The notes: generated from the sequence alone by a model not told the origin. Positions 32,293 to 43,699 are shown, counted from the first letter of the stretch. The stretch is DNA of 64,000 nt from Molossus alvarezi (GCA_037176705.1 CM073887.1:26973501-27037500); one strand, 5' to 3'. Numbers and translations are program-made.

Positions 32293-33120
32293 GCATTCAG
32301 GTTATTTTAAGATGCATGCTTTATTATTGTTCAGGTTCCTATGTGAGACTGTCCTAAGTCACATAAATGCTCGCTAAGACTACAGATGCCATGATCCCAA
32401 CCTGAGCTAAGGGGTGATTAACATCTGTGTGTGAGAAAGCACCCAGAGGTGTTGGTCAGAAGGCTCGTGTGGAATCGCTTTCCAGAGTGTCTCATGTGTG
32501 TAGTATTAAATTCTTATTGTTGAAAACCAGAGGTTCCAAGGGGTTTTTTTAAATTTCTGTGTATACTGACACCAAACTGAAAGAGAAACGGAATGTTGTT
32601 TTCCTTGTTCCATGTGACTCTGAATGAATAAGGGATGAAAAAACCCAGCCCCTGCGACACAGGTAGTCTGAAATCAAACCTGGAATCCAACGCACATAAG
32701 AACAAGCAGATGGCACGTCACTGCCTGCCTTGGTCTCTCCTCATTCCCTAACTGGGAGATTTGTTGGGTAGGGATGGGAAGTGGGGACAGGGAAGGAGAT
32801 GACAGATTTGGAGTGGGGGAAATGGGGGCCAGTTTGAAACAACTCTGAGGAAGAAAATGGATGGAATGGATCTGAGAGCTGGGAGATGAAAGGAAAGAGA
32901 TGAAATTGAAAGGGAGTAGGAGGAACTGGTTTGGCTAGATGAGAGCAGACACTGACAGAATTTAAATGGTAAATATTTAAGGAAAAATATCTTTTTCAGT
33001 CAAAGAATATTTTATGTGTTCATAATAAGAGAGAGAACATTATAATGAAACCTGGTGTGAAAAACCCATGTGCTATTACTGTAAACTTCTTGCCACTCCT
33101 TATCTATAGTCCTACCAACT
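32293..33120 (+). repeat. intron module, unit 1
   Basis: Paralogue of 45,448-46,560 and 58,211-59,340, without the Ves SINE those units carry: the empty site TTTCTGTGTATACTG is at 32,554-32,568. Confidence 0.75.
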
Positions 33121-33129
33121 TCTTTCCTA

Positions 33130-33347
33130 CTTTATAATCCTCAACATAGTGTATGCTTATTGATTTGAGACAGAGAGAAAAAGAATCATCGGTGTGAGAG
33201 AGAAACATTGGTCGATTGATTACCTTCCGTTCTCCATGACTGGAGATTGAGCCCAAAACCTAGGTATATGCCCTGACCGAGAATCAATCCCATGACCCTT
33301 CAGTGCACAGGCTTATGCTCTAACCATTGAGAAAAACCCACCAAGGC
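33130..33347 (-). repeat. tRNA-derived SINE
   Basis: Shared with 46,566-46,768 and 59,343-59,545. Confidence 0.7.
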
Positions 33348-33433
33348 CCAACTGAATTTTGATGAAATATTTTCTAATGCAAAAGAATTAGATTTATACT
33401 TAATAATTGATTAGTACGGCTTTTTATGAAAGT

Positions 33434-33627
33434 ATATTTTTTTAAAAAATTGTTTTTATTTATTTTTAGAGAGAGAGCAAGAGATAGAAACATTGATTAG
33501 CTGCCTCCTACCCACCCCCTCCTGGGGATCGAGCCCAAAACCCAGGCATGTACCCTGACTGGGAATCAAACCAGGGACCTCTCAACCCATGGGACGACAC
33601 TAAATCCACTGAGCTACTGGCCGGGCT
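33434..33627 (-). repeat. tRNA-derived SINE
   Basis: Shared with 46,886-47,080 and 59,668-59,852; right end CACTGAGCTACTGGCCGGGC. Confidence 0.75.
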
Positions 33628-33669
33628 GATTAGCATGGCTTTCAAGTCTACTTTAATTCCTCCATGGGC

Positions 33670-33860
33670 TGTTTATTACATATTATATTGACTTTGAGTT
33701 ACATTGGTTAATAAAATTATATAGGTTTAAGGTGTAGAATTCTATAATACCTCATTTGTACATTGTATTGTGTTTCCACCACCCCAAGTCATGTCTCTAT
33801 CCATCATTTCATAGGTTTTTAAAATTTTCTCCTTATATTTGTGTTGAAAAAATGTGGTCA
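33670..33860 (-). repeat. old LINE-1 3' fragment
   Basis: TTATTACATATTATATTGACTTTGAG to CACCCCAAGTCATG; paralogues at 47,145 and 59,890 are split there by a Ves SINE, but this one is whole. Confidence 0.5.
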
Positions 33861-33919
33861 AATTTTCAGTAGAGTTTATTATAGTGTGGATGGTACTGAT
33901 TGCTTACTCAGTGTATTAT

Positions 33920-34560
33920 CAGAGAAACGCTCTAATGGTTTATCAGAGAAAGAACCAATAGTATGAATGTAGAATGAGATTTATTAGAAAGTATAGGCTC
34001 ACAAGGTTATGGAGCCTGAGATGTCCCATGATCTGCCGTCTGCAAGCAGGAGACCCAGGAAAGACGGTGGTTAGTTGGAAGGCCTGAGAAGCTGAGAACA
34101 CATGTTACAGATTTCAGTCTGGGTCTGAAGGGCTGAGAACCAAGAGTGTCCAGGATATGAGTTGGATGTGCTAGTTTCTTCCGCCCAGCAGAGAAGAAAC
34201 TCAACATTCCTCTAGTTTTTGTTCTCTTCAGGTCCTCAGTGATTTGGATGACATCCACCAACATTGGGGAGGGCCATGTGTTTTGATCATCCACCATTAT
34301 TTTTTCTCAATTAGTAATAATCACGCCTCAGATAAAACTCATTGGCCACAATACTGCCACTTCTCAAAGCTCATCCACCAATTTAAATACTAATATCTCC
34401 CACAAATCTCACAGTTTCACCCAGAACTAGTGTTTCACCAGCAATCTGGGCATCCAGTGGCCCAATGAATTTGACACATTAAATTAAACAGATCACCCTT
34501 CACAGGATTCATCAACCTTTGTTATTTCCTATAAATAGGTGGTGGAAGTCTGATGAGATT
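33920..34560 (+). repeat. old interspersed repeat (copy 1)
   Basis: Paralogue of 23,700-24,245; GGTTTATCAGAGAAAGAACCAATAG start. Confidence 0.6.
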
Positions 34561-34744
34561 TAGTTACATTTTTTCAGACAAAACTTTACCAAGTGTTATG
34601 TAGTCCTTTCAACAGTTCTATAATATCTGCTTGTCACTCCTGTTGTGATGGTTCAGGCCAATAATAAATTTGCCTAAATCAATTAATTGATTTAGAATTA
34701 CAAAATATATGATAGTCTTCATTGCTAACTAACTCCTTTCTTAT

Positions 34745-35134
34745 TACATTTTATTTATTTATTTATTTATTTATTTAGTTGCTTTTAATCTTCACCCAAG
34801 GGCATTTTCCATTTATTTTTTATTTTATTTTATTTTTTGGTTTGTGCCCCTAGCGGAAACCGAACCCGGAACTCTTTGGTCTGCAGGCCAACACTCCAAC
34901 AGCTGAGCCAAACCGGCCAGGGCTCCATTTATTTTTGATAGTTTGGAAGGGAGGAGAGGTGGGAGAAAGAGAGAGAAACGTTGATGTGAGAGAGAAACAT
35001 CAATTGGTTGCCTCCCGCACAACCCCGACAAGGGATGGAGATCAAACCTGCAACTCAGGTACATGCCCTTGACTGGAAATCGAATCCATTGCCCTTTGGT
35101 TCAAGGGCTGACATGAACCAAACTGGCCAGAGGT
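34745..35134 (-). repeat. (TTTA)n run and two inverted SINEs, one inside the other
   Basis: A Ves piece (about 34,780-34,924, right end GAGCCAAACCGGCCAGGGC) lies in front of and within the flank of an older inverted SINE that runs to 35,134. CCATTTATTTTT repeats on both sides. Confidence 0.7.
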
Positions 35135-35262
35135 GCTAGCTTTTCTTTAAATATAGTCATGGTAAGTAACTTGGTTTACCTAACATATTCTTCACATAGT
35201 GGAAGAAGGATTAACACTGATTGAACTGTTCTTTCTTTCTTTCTTTTTTTAAAAGAAACTTG

Positions 35263-35526
35263 GTAGATTTATTTATTTATTTCTCACCTGAGATATTTTT
35301 CTACTTATTATCAGATAGAGTGGGAGGGAGGGAGAGAGAGACAGAGAGAAACATCGATGTGATAGAGCCACATTGACTGGTTGCCTCCAGCACAATCTGA
35401 CCAGAGCTGAGACAAGGGCAGGTTGGAACTGCAACCAAGGAATGTGCCCTTGACTAGAATCAAACCCACGACTCATTGGTCCGTGGGCCAACAATACTCC
35501 AACCGCTGAGCCAAACCGGCCAGGGC
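35263..35526 (-). repeat. Ves-type SINE just upstream of the gene B coding exon
   Basis: GAGCCAAACCGGCCAGGGCTGAACTGT at its right end; TTGAACTGTTCTTT lies left of it. Absent at the same place in C and D. Confidence 0.85.
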
Positions 35527-35656
35527 TGAACTGTCCTTTACTTTTCTATTCATGTACTTTATTTTTGTTTTTGTAGGTTTTCTTTTTCTTATGTCTATTT
35601 TTTTCTTTTTCTTTTTCTGAACTGTCCTTTAAATGGTAATATCTTTTTGTCCACAG

Positions 35657-35907
35657 AAACCACATGTGACTTGGATTCTGCTGGTTCTTTGACCGCATGT
35701 ATCTTCATCACTGGAAGCAGGTGGCATTAAATACAGGAGAGGGTGACAGGAAGACTGGGCATCATCTGGTGGCCGGGACTCTTCTTGGAAGCTCCTACAA
35801 CCTTCCATAGAGACCAAGGACTGAGCAGACCTCAGCTTCTCACTTTTCCTAGCTCCTGGGGAAACACTGACTGAAGAGTCTCTGCAGACAGACAGCTTCA
35901 CGGCACA
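35657..35907 (+). other. 5' UTR part of coding exon, gene B
   Basis: Follows the acceptor at 35,656; 251 nt to the ATG. The antisense open frame across this leader and the RING is a by-product present in all copies. Confidence 0.7.
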
Positions 35908-37284
35908 ATGGACCTTGAGGTCTCCCTGGCTGAGCTCCAAGCAGAGGCCACCTGCCCCGTCTGCCTGGATTACCTCACAGACCCTGTCACCATTGAGTGT
36001 GGGCACAACTTCTGTGGCTCCTGCATCCACCAGCGGTGGGAAGGTCTACAGGACATCTTCCCCTGTCCTGTCTGCCTCCACCACTGCCCTGACAGGGACT
36101 TCAGGAGGAACCCCCAGCTACGTCACATGACTGATATGGTTAAACAGATTCCCACCATGAGGAAAAAGCGGAAAAGGCAAGAGAATCCCCTGTGTGAGCA
36201 GCACCAAGAGGATCTGATCCTGTTCTGTGAGAAGGACCTGGAGCTGTTGTGTCCTCAGTGCACGGACTCCTCTGACCACAGGGGTCACCCTCTGATGCCC
36301 ATTGGGGAAGCAGCAGCCAGTCACAGGAGGAAGCTCAAAAGCTACCTGGGGCCCCTGAGAGAGCAGGTTGAAGATGCGGAAAAGGGGTTGGAAATGCAAG
36401 TCTCAAAAAGTTTTGAATTGCAATTGAAGATGGAAAATCGAAGGACTGAATTGTATTCTGAAGCTGAAATATTTAAGCATTTCTGGGAAAAGGAGCAACA
36501 TGCAATTCATGTTAGTTTGCTAGCTGAAGAGAAAGGTATTCAAGAAAAAGTAACTGAAAAGAAAAACCAAATATGCAACCACAGTTCCATATTAAAAAGT
36601 CTCCTTAATGAAATTATCAGTAAGTGTTTAGAGACAGACCTGGATTTACTCACTGGTATTGAAAGTACCCACAACAGGTATGAGAACCTAGAGACCCCAG
36701 CAGTCTTCTCCTATGAATTAAAGAGGGCGAGTTTCACTCTCCCCCCACACTATTTTGGCCTGCATAAAATGATGAGCACATTTCAGGTAGATTTGACACT
36801 GGATCCTGAAACTGCCCATCCAAGTCTCATTGTCTCAAGAGATAGAAAAAGTGTGACATATAGGACTGTAGATGGTCTTCATGATCACCAGGCATTTACT
36901 CGTTACCCAGCTGTCCTGAGCTCTGAGGGCTTTGCTGCTGGCAGGCATTTCTGGCAGGTGGGAATAGGAGGCCTAGGTGCATGGTCCTTAGGTGTGTGTA
37001 AAGAATCTTTCCCGAGAAATGCTCTTATGTCCCCAACTCCAAGAAATGGCTGCTGGCAAATTGAGCTCCTGATTAGTCCATTTGGCACATGGGATTCAGT
37101 AAACCTTAAATGGATTGGCATTTTCCTGGACTATGAGTTGGGAGAAGTTTCATTTTATGATTTGAAGAATAGATCACATTTGTATACGTTCAGTGACAGT
37201 TTTGCAGAAAAGCTTATGCCTTATTTCTCTAGCACACCTTCTTCAAAGTCACTTACAATGAGGATAGTCAGAGAAGAATGCTGA
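35908..37284 (+). CDS. TRIM60-like: TRIM60-like gene B: RING-B-box-coiled coil-PRY-SPRY protein
   Basis: 458 residues, one coding exon, intact. RING ligands C16 to C56 complete. B-box 2 complete (C96, H99, C107, D110, C115, C118, H124, H127). Coiled coil about 135-250; PRY-SPRY in the last 170 residues with the LDP, FWQVGI and LDYE motifs. Before the B-box it has a basic stretch RKKRKRQ (85-91), as in TRIM60/TRIM61/TRIM75; A, C and D have GSQRKLQ-type text there, so B looks closest to the ancestral linker and could carry a nuclear signal. Presumed cytosolic E3 ubiquitin ligase; substrate unknown. AATAAA lies at 37,341-37,346, 60 bp after the stop. TATA promoter at 31,830. Confidence 0.92.
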   Translation: MDLEVSLAELQAEATCPVCLDYLTDPVTIECGHNFCGSCIHQRWEGLQDIFPCPVCLHHCPDRDFRRNPQLRHMTDMVKQIPTMRKKRKRQENPLCEQHQEDLILFCEKDLELLCPQCTDSSDHRGHPLMPIGEAAASHRRKLKSYLGPLREQVEDAEKGLEMQVSKSFELQLKMENRRTELYSEAEIFKHFWEKEQHAIHVSLLAEEKGIQEKVTEKKNQICNHSSILKSLLNEIISKCLETDLDLLTGIESTHNRYENLETPAVFSYELKRASFTLPPHYFGLHKMMSTFQVDLTLDPETAHPSLIVSRDRKSVTYRTVDGLHDHQAFTRYPAVLSSEGFAAGRHFWQVGIGGLGAWSLGVCKESFPRNALMSPTPRNGCWQIELLISPFGTWDSVNLKWIGIFLDYELGEVSFYDLKNRSHLYTFSDSFAEKLMPYFSSTPSSKSLTMRIVREEC

Positions 37285-37340
37285 AGCACCTTGTAAATTT
37301 GTATGATTTACTTTCTTCTATGTTACTAGAGTGTACTGGT

Positions 37341-37346
37341 AATAAA
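37341..37346 (+). terminator. poly(A) signal, gene B
   Basis: AATAAA 60 bp after the stop; the same hexamer is kept after C and D. Confidence 0.7.
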
Positions 37347-37403
37347 AAATCCAAGTCCATTTTTGATGTTTGCTGATGTCTTTTTAAAAAAATATGTTTT
37401 TAT

Positions 37404-37650
37404 TGCCTGGGCCAGTTTAGCTGAGTGGTTAGAGCGTCAGCCTGCGGACAGAAGGCTGGTGCGTTTGATTCCAGGTCAATGACACATACCTGGGTTGCAG
37501 GTTTGATCTTCAGCCTTACTGGGGGGTTGTGCAAGAGGCAACCAAGGATGTGTCTCTCAAATTGATGTTTCTCTCTCTTTTCCTCCCTTCCACGCTTCCA
37601 CTCTAAAAAGCAATAGTAATGTATCCTTGAGTGAAGATTAACAAAAAATA
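37404..37650 (+). repeat. tRNA-derived SINE (Ves-like)
   Basis: Paralogues at 51,082 and 63,818, so inserted before the duplication of B to D. Confidence 0.8.
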
Positions 37651-37659
37651 AATTTAAAA

Positions 37660-37862
37660 AATGTTTTTATTGATTTTTGAGGAGAGAGAAAGGGAGAGGT
37701 AGAGAGATAAAGATCAATCAGCTGCTTCCAGTACACACCCATCTTGAGGATCAAACCCATAACTTGGGTACAACCTGGGTATATGCCCTGACAGGGAATT
37801 GAACTGGTGACCTTTACTTGTATGGGGTGACACTCAACCAACTGGGCCACACTGGCCAGGGC
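37660..37862 (-). repeat. older tRNA-derived SINE
   Basis: Right end GGGCCACACTGGCCAGGGC; paralogue at 51,350-51,543. Confidence 0.75.
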
Positions 37863-38272
37863 TTTGCTGATGTCTTTTAACCCTCACCCCTCTGTCTTCA
37901 GCCTTTGTCCCCCATCCGATCAAGCCGTTAGGACAGGCTGAGTGCTCCTTCCCAAGCTGAGGGGCAGTTCTAATCCAGACCCTGCCTGCACAGGACTGTC
38001 CCCTGAGAGCCTCCTCCAACCACCCAAAAAATACCAAGCTAGTTGCCTTTGTCCCTTCTCTCCAGCTGGTTTGGGACCTATAGCCACCCCGCTCTCCACA
38101 TAAAGCCTCATGAAGTGAGCAATACGCCATTTCATACCCCCTTGGTGTGTGTTTGTGGTGGTGATAAGGTTGACACCAGAAGCAAACTGAGTGGCTTGGG
38201 TTTTGCCTTTGTGGTGTGAACATAACAGTGTTGCTTAGAATGTCACATGATCCCAGATATTTTATTTAAAAA
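37863..38272 (+). repeat. downstream module, unit 1
   Basis: Aligns with 51,544-51,945 (TTAACCCTCACCCCTCTG, AAGCCGTTAGGACAGGCT). No gene seen; an antisense frame of 129 codons is not kept in unit 2 and has no signature. Confidence 0.6.
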
Positions 38273-38490
38273 TTTTTTTTCTTTATTGATTTTTAAAGAG
38301 AAAGGAACGGGGGGGGGGGGAGGAGAGAGAGATAAACATCTGTGAGAGAGAACATTGATTGTGTGCCTCCTGCCTGCCCTCCACCAGAGATTTGGCCAAC
38401 AACCTGGGCATGTGTCCTGACGGATTATCGAACCAGCAGCCTCTTGGTGCAGGGTCGACACTCAACCACTGAGCCATACTGAACAGGCTA
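38273..38490 (-). repeat. older tRNA-derived SINE with G-run
   Basis: A poly-G run near 38,308-38,320 sits in the purine tract; right end CACTGAGCCATACTGAACAGG. Confidence 0.75.
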
Positions 38491-38515
38491 TTTATTCTAT
38501 TTTTTAAAAAATATG

Positions 38516-39034
38516 TGTTTTCATGATCTCACTTATTTGGGGAATGTAATGAAAATAACAGTGCGAGAAATTGGGTAGACCCAGAGATGTGGAAGTAGGG
38601 TACAGTCTGACAACCCTCAGAAGAGGGGGTGGTGGGGGAGGGAAGAGATAAACCACAGAACTTATATGCATGTACCCATAACCGATGGACACAGAAACAA
38701 AGTCGGGTATGCAGTAGAGGGGATGGGGAGGAGGGTGTCAATGGGGAAAAAAAGGAGAAACATCTGTAACAAAAATAAATTAATAAAAAATAAAAAAAAT
38801 TAAATGTGTTTTTATTGATTTTTCTTTTAAATGGAAGGTAGAAATAGAAATATCATTGTGAGGGTGTGGGAGGGGTGGGAAGAGATAAGTCAAAGAACTT
38901 ACATGCATATAAGCACAACCAATCCACAGGGACGATAGGCTGGGGAAGACAGGAGGGGGGGGGTGGGAGCTTGAAAGAAGGGTCCATGGGGAAAAATGGG
39001 GGCATCTGAAATACTTTCTACAATAAAAAAAAAT
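38516..39034 (+). repeat. two LINE-1 3' ends
   Basis: One at 38,516-38,800 (ATGATCTCACTTATTTGGGGAATGT to ACAAAAATAAATTAATAAA), a second, more diverged one at about 38,860-39,034 (AAGAGATAAGTCAAAGAACTTACATGCATATAAGC). The second has a counterpart at 52,000-52,150. Confidence 0.7.
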
Positions 39035-39036
39035 TG

Positions 39037-39262
39037 CCCAGCCGGTGTGGCTCAATGATTGTGCGTCGACCCATGCACCAAGAGGACTCTAGTTCAATTC
39101 CCGGTCAGGACATATGCCCAGGTTGTGGGCCAAATCCCCAGTGGGGAACATGCAGGAGGCAGCCGATCAATGTTCTCCCTCATCAATGTTTCTATCTCTC
39201 TGTACCTCTCCTTTCTTCTCTCTCTAAAACCAATAAAGTAAAAAAAAAAAATTAAAAAGATA
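39037..39262 (+). repeat. older tRNA-derived SINE
   Basis: Head GCCCAGCCGGTGTGGCTCAATG; tail ACCAATAAAGTAAAAAAA. Confidence 0.8.
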
Positions 39263-39425
39263 AATAAAAACATTGATATGGCAAACACTGATCACCTGCC
39301 TCCTGCACACCCCTACTGGAGATTGAGCCTGAAACTCAGGCATGTTCTCTGCCTGGGATTCAAACCGGGACTTCTCAGTCCAAGGGACAATGCTCAATCC
39401 ACCGAGTCACTCTGGTTAGGCCAAG
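39263..39425 (-). repeat. older SINE fragment
   Basis: CACCTGCCTCCTGCACACCCC to GAGTCACTCTGGTTAGGCC; matches 52,165-52,320. Confidence 0.65.
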
Positions 39426-40165
39426 TGGATTTGTATTTTTATTTTTCAAATTACAAGAGAACATTTATTTAGTAAATCATTAAGGTAGAAGAAGTAATTT
39501 ATAGAAGAAATGAGATTAGGAAACAAGTTATGGAGGCAAAGGAAGGGCCCTTGGAGTTTGGAAGTGAGGAAGCTCAAGGTGATGCACCCGAGGGGAGGGT
39601 GAAGGGAGAGGGGAGAGGAATGGCACCCGTGTGCCCCGGAATGCAGTGTCCTCAGTCCTAAGGGCTTTCAGGGTGCAGTTTAGGGGAGGTCCCAAGGGAA
39701 AATCTCAATAAAATATTCAGCAGCTTGACAGGTGTGTCCTTTCAGGTTCTAGATCTCCCCTGATTGATTGGCTGGAGCCAGGGCTGGGTGATTCTATGCA
39801 GCTGGGCCTGAAGTCAGCTGTGGTGTTGCTTGACTGGTTTTACAGCTTTTCTGGGCCTGGACCAGCCCACAGCCCTTACCCTGCTCCTGTCTTATTGAAC
39901 TGCCTTCCCCAAAGGAACCCCTTGTACTATGTGAGGACATCCCGCATAGGAGGGGTAGCCTGTCCCCTCACATGGTCACAGTTTAATTCCTGGGATTTTC
40001 TGTTCACAGGAAGCATGGTGTATTTGTGCTTGTTTTCTAATTGTCATAAGACAGGGGCTTTATCCTTTATTTTCTGAAAGTATTTATAACATTTTATTTG
40101 TGAGTCCCCTTTTCACCTGGGTAAGGCATGCAAATCTATGACAAATTCTTTGCAATTATACTATT
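39426..40165 (+). repeat. downstream module 2, unit 1
   Basis: Aligns with 52,325-53,060 (AGTGAGGAAG(C/G)TCAAGGTGA, GGGCCTGGACCAGCCC, TGCAGCTGGGCCTGAAGTCA). No gene signature. Confidence 0.6.
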
Positions 40166-40303
40166 TACACATGTTTAGAGAGAGAGGACCAGGAGAGAGA
40201 GAGAAACATCAATGAGAGAGAACACTGATTGGCCACCTCCTGCATGCCCCCCACTGAGGATCAGGCCCACAACCTGGGCATGTGCCCTGACCGGGATTCC
40301 ATA
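40166..40303 (-). repeat. truncated older SINE
   Basis: AGAGAGAAACATCAATGAGAGAGAACACTG to CCCTGACCGGGATTC, head missing. Not present at the matching place in unit 2. Confidence 0.65.
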
Positions 40304-40334
40304 AAAGAATTACATCACTGGTTCTCCAACAAAT

Positions 40335-40357
40335 CACTCTCTCTCTCTCTCTCTCTT
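40335..40357 (+). repeat. (CT)n microsatellite
   Basis: Perfect CT run of about 20 bp; shortened at 53,100-53,118. Confidence 0.7.
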
Positions 40358-40454
40358 TTTTTACACTGAGGTGACAGTGACTATTTAAAAACAATACATG
40401 AAATAGATCTACATAGAAAACATGAAAAATATCTCCAGATATACTTAAAAATAT

Positions 40455-40665
40455 TTTTTTAAATTGATTTTAGAGAAAGACGAAGGGAGAGGTAGAGAGA
40501 GAAATATGGATGTGAGAGAGAAACATGGACCAGTTGCCTCCCGTATGCACACTGACTGTGGATCAACCCACAACCTGGGTATGTGCCCTGACCAGGAATC
40601 GAACCTGCAATCTTTTTGGGGTATGAGGTGATGCTCCAACAGACCGAGCCACCCAACGTGTATAT
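40455..40665 (-). repeat. tRNA-derived SINE at the unit 1/unit 2 border
   Basis: Right border matches 27,400-27,435 and 53,405-53,440. Confidence 0.75.
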
Positions 40666-41590
40666 AACCTCCTATCTGCACATACTTGTTGTAACATTAT
40701 GTGAAATGGGCCACATTTTAGAGCATGCTTCTCTTTGGAAGGCTGTATGTGTATTGTTCACAATGTATGGAAACAGTTTTACTTTGCATATCTCTGTACT
40801 ATTCGTCTATTTCCATAATTTGCAAAGATTCTCAGCAGAGCTTTCATTGAGGTAGGAAGGACCCCTGCATTGATCAGTGTAGCCATGCTAGGCTGTGGTA
40901 ATCTCAGTTGCTTACTTAGCAAGAAATGTTAGTACTTATTCTGGTAAAGTGCTGTGTAGGTCAGCAGGGGACTGCTTTATTATCCACCCAAGAAACTAAC
41001 TCCCTCATGTGTAGGTTGTCACAGCACCCGGTCAGTAGAACTTGAGAAAGAGGGAGCATTAAAGGGTCACACTGAGCCCGGAAGCCAACACCAAGAAGAG
41101 ACACACATTTTCCCCTTACTTCATCTTCTGAAAGTAATTACAAGACCACCATGTCTGCAAGGGGCGAAGAAGAATGCATGCACTGTGAGAGGAAAGCCAC
41201 TGTTTGCCATAATCCCTGAATCCTATTAGACATTAGTGAAATGTACTTTAATGATGACTGCTAGATTCAAAGTCTTTAATTATAATCTGCAAAGAGATTA
41301 ACATCAACATTTATAAGTTTGAGTTTATTCCATAGCCTTGTTCAATAACTTCCTCCAATAAAGAAGATCTGTTAGTAAAATTAGCCTTAAAACACTACTT
41401 GTTTGGTAGAAATATAAAACACTATTGTTTTGAAATTTTGGTGATTGATTAGAAAATCAATCATAGAAACCAATGCCTAAAGGCGGTGGAGTGAATGTGG
41501 AAAAATCTGAATTGGGAAAGACCTCTGTGGATCAGTAGCCTAGGAGCTACTTTTAAGTAATTAATTAACATATAATTTGTTTCTATTGAC
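40666..41590 (+). repeat. unit 2, non-coding module 1
   Basis: Aligns with 27,428-28,355 and, more closely, 53,429-54,358. No gene. Confidence 0.75.
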
Positions 41591-42025
41591 ATTTTAGAGA
41601 GAGAGGAAGGGAGAGAGATAGAAACATTGATGTGAGGCCCAGCTGGTGTGGCCCCATGGATTGAGTGTCTTCCCACAGCCTGAGAGGTGCCGGTTCTATA
41701 CCCAGTCAGGGCACATGCGCAGGTTGTGGCTCCATCCACACTAGGGGGTGTGCAGTAGGCAGCTGATGGATGTTTCTCTCTCACTTCAATGTTTCTGCTC
41801 TCTCTTTCTCTCTCTCTCTTTCTCAAAAAAAAAAAAAATCAATAAAAACACATTTAGTAACAAAACAAAACATCATTGTGAGATAAAAACATCAATTCTC
41901 TGTTTCCTGCATGTCCCTGACTGGGGATCGAAACCAGACCAAGCCATGTGCCTTGAATGAGAATTGAACTGGGATCTCTCAGTTCATGGGGCCATGCTCT
42001 ATCCACTGAACTACACAGGTCAGGC
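41590..42025 (-). repeat. nested SINE pair, unit 2
   Basis: Inverted SINE split by a plus-strand SINE (41,638-41,868, head GCCCAGCTGGTGTGGCCCC). Confidence 0.8.
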
Positions 42026-42063
42026 TAGGAGCTACTTTTTCAAAAAATAGTTCTTTAAATATT

Positions 42064-42322
42064 TTTTAAAAATATAAATATTTATTGATTTGAGAGAGAG
42101 GATTGAGGGAGAGAGAGAGAAGCAGCCATCTCTTGCCTCGCGTATGTAGCCTGACCTGGGGTTGAACTGGACCTGCCAACTCTGACCTTGGGTTGAACCT
42201 GCCCTATCCCCTGACCTGGGTTTGAATCTGCAATCTGGGCTTGTGCCCAGACCAGGAATCAAACTGACATCCTTCCTGGGCATGGGACAATGCTCAGCCA
42301 ACTGAATCACATTGGCCAGGGT
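42064..42322 (-). repeat. tRNA-derived SINE with internal partial duplication
   Basis: A segment reading CTGACCT(T/G)GG(G/T)TTGAA(C/T)CTG occurs three times in a row near 42,145-42,235; unit 3 has the same. Confidence 0.65.
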
Positions 42323-42655
42323 GCTGGGAGCTACTTAAAATACTGATGTGACCCTGAAAGCCAGCGGCAGCTTTGGGGGGTATTTAGACCCGAAACTAAC
42401 ACAGGCAATTCACACTTGACAATGTTCCAATACGGACACAATTCAGTTGTCATGGTTTCTTATATAGCCCAATTATTCCATAGGTCTAAATTTCAGTTAA
42501 ACATAGTACACTAACAGTGTACTTCTTTTTTTTTAATAGGCGAAAAAGCATTTTAGTATTATATTATTATATAACATAGTAGTGAATATAATATAGTTGA
42601 TTGCATTTTCTCAAACAGTAAATGAGGCAAAGGATAGTATTTTTTTTTTGGATAC
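42323..42655 (+). repeat. unit 2, non-coding module 2
   Basis: Aligns with 29,344-29,540 and 55,091-55,430 (GACACAATTCAGTTGTCATGGTT). No gene. Confidence 0.6.
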
Positions 42656-42659
42656 TGAT

Positions 42660-42915
42660 ATATATATATTTTTTTATCCTCACCCGCTTACATTTTTTCA
42701 ATTTTTATTCAGACAGAGAGGGAGGGAGAGAGAGGAGAAGACAGAGAGAGAAACATCGACGTGAAAGGGACACATCGAGTGGTCGTCACCCGCACGACCG
42801 AACCAGGGCTGGGGACAAACTGCAGCCCAGGTACATGCCCTTAGCGGGAACCGAACCAGGGTCTCTGTGGACCGCAGGCTGTTGCTCTAACCACTGAGCC
42901 AAACCAGCCAGGGCT
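42660..42915 (-). repeat. Ves-type SINE
   Basis: TTTATCCTCACCCGCTTACA left; GAGCCAAACCAGCCAGGGCTGTTA right; same insertion at 55,440. Confidence 0.9.
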
Positions 42916-43424
42916 GTTACCTAAAATCATAGTATCATCTGTCTTTTGGAGGACTCAGTATCTAACAATGTATATCACACTGTCCATGAAGATACCAATG
43001 GTGCTTAATAGTAAAAAACATTTTGCTAAGTTGTTGTATCATGTGTCCTTGCTCAACATGCTCATCTTTTCCTTGTAATCTGGTTTCCAGTACTTGATCC
43101 TGTGTTTCTTCATAATGATGCACAGGATCTGGCTGAGGGGTAGGTTTGGTGTGTTTCTATGAAATGTCCACAGAAGGATGGTAGGAAACGACTATCAGAT
43201 GTCAAAGCAAGTTCTACTTTGCAGTTATACTCATCTATTTTCATCCCTTGACAGCTGCCCAGCACTTGCCCGCCACCCTCCCCCCATTAACTGTAAATCT
43301 TAAAGTCAAACAGGTCCTGCTGGACCTCACCAGGTACATGACTTATAGAATCTGCTTTCCACACAACAGGAGCACATACTTCAGCTACTACATTCTAAGT
43401 TTTCAGTCACTATATAACATAGTG
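42916..43424. other. non-coding stretch shared by units 2 and 3 only
   Basis: Almost unchanged at 55,684-56,193. I find no copy in unit 1. No gene recognised. Confidence 0.5.
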
Positions 43425-43665
43425 CATGTTTGGCTTAGCGGTTAGAGCGTCGGCCTGTGGTCCAGAGAGACCCAGGTTTGGTCCTGCTAAGGGCACGAAC
43501 CTCGGTTGCCGTTTGTCCCCAGCCCTGGTTGGTCATGTGGGTGGTAGCCACTCGATGTGTCCTTTTCACGTCAACATTTCTCTCTCTCTCTTCCTCTCTC
43601 TCCCACCCACTCTATCTGAACAAAAAAGGAAAAAATGTTCTCGGGTGAGGATAAAAAAAAAAGAA
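43425..43665 (+). repeat. 5'-truncated Ves-type SINE
   Basis: Starts within the head (GTTTGGCTTAGCGGTTAGAGC); same in unit 3 at 56,194. Confidence 0.85.
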
Positions 43666-43699
43666 TGTGGATGATGTCAACCATAATTGAAAAGAAATC

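Noticed and set aside
35629..36030. Antisense open frames over the leader and RING of all four genes (about 92-133 codons, similar in each; also 24,623, 49,351 and 62,161).
   Set aside because: They mirror the conserved sense exon; similarity follows from duplication and codon bias. No promoter, start context or family signature.
42994..43190. Minus-strand frame at about 43,040-43,182 that reads like a basic protein ([12 protein letters not shown]), also in unit 3.
   Set aside because: Under 50 codons, stops on both sides, no family recognised; kept only because the units are young.
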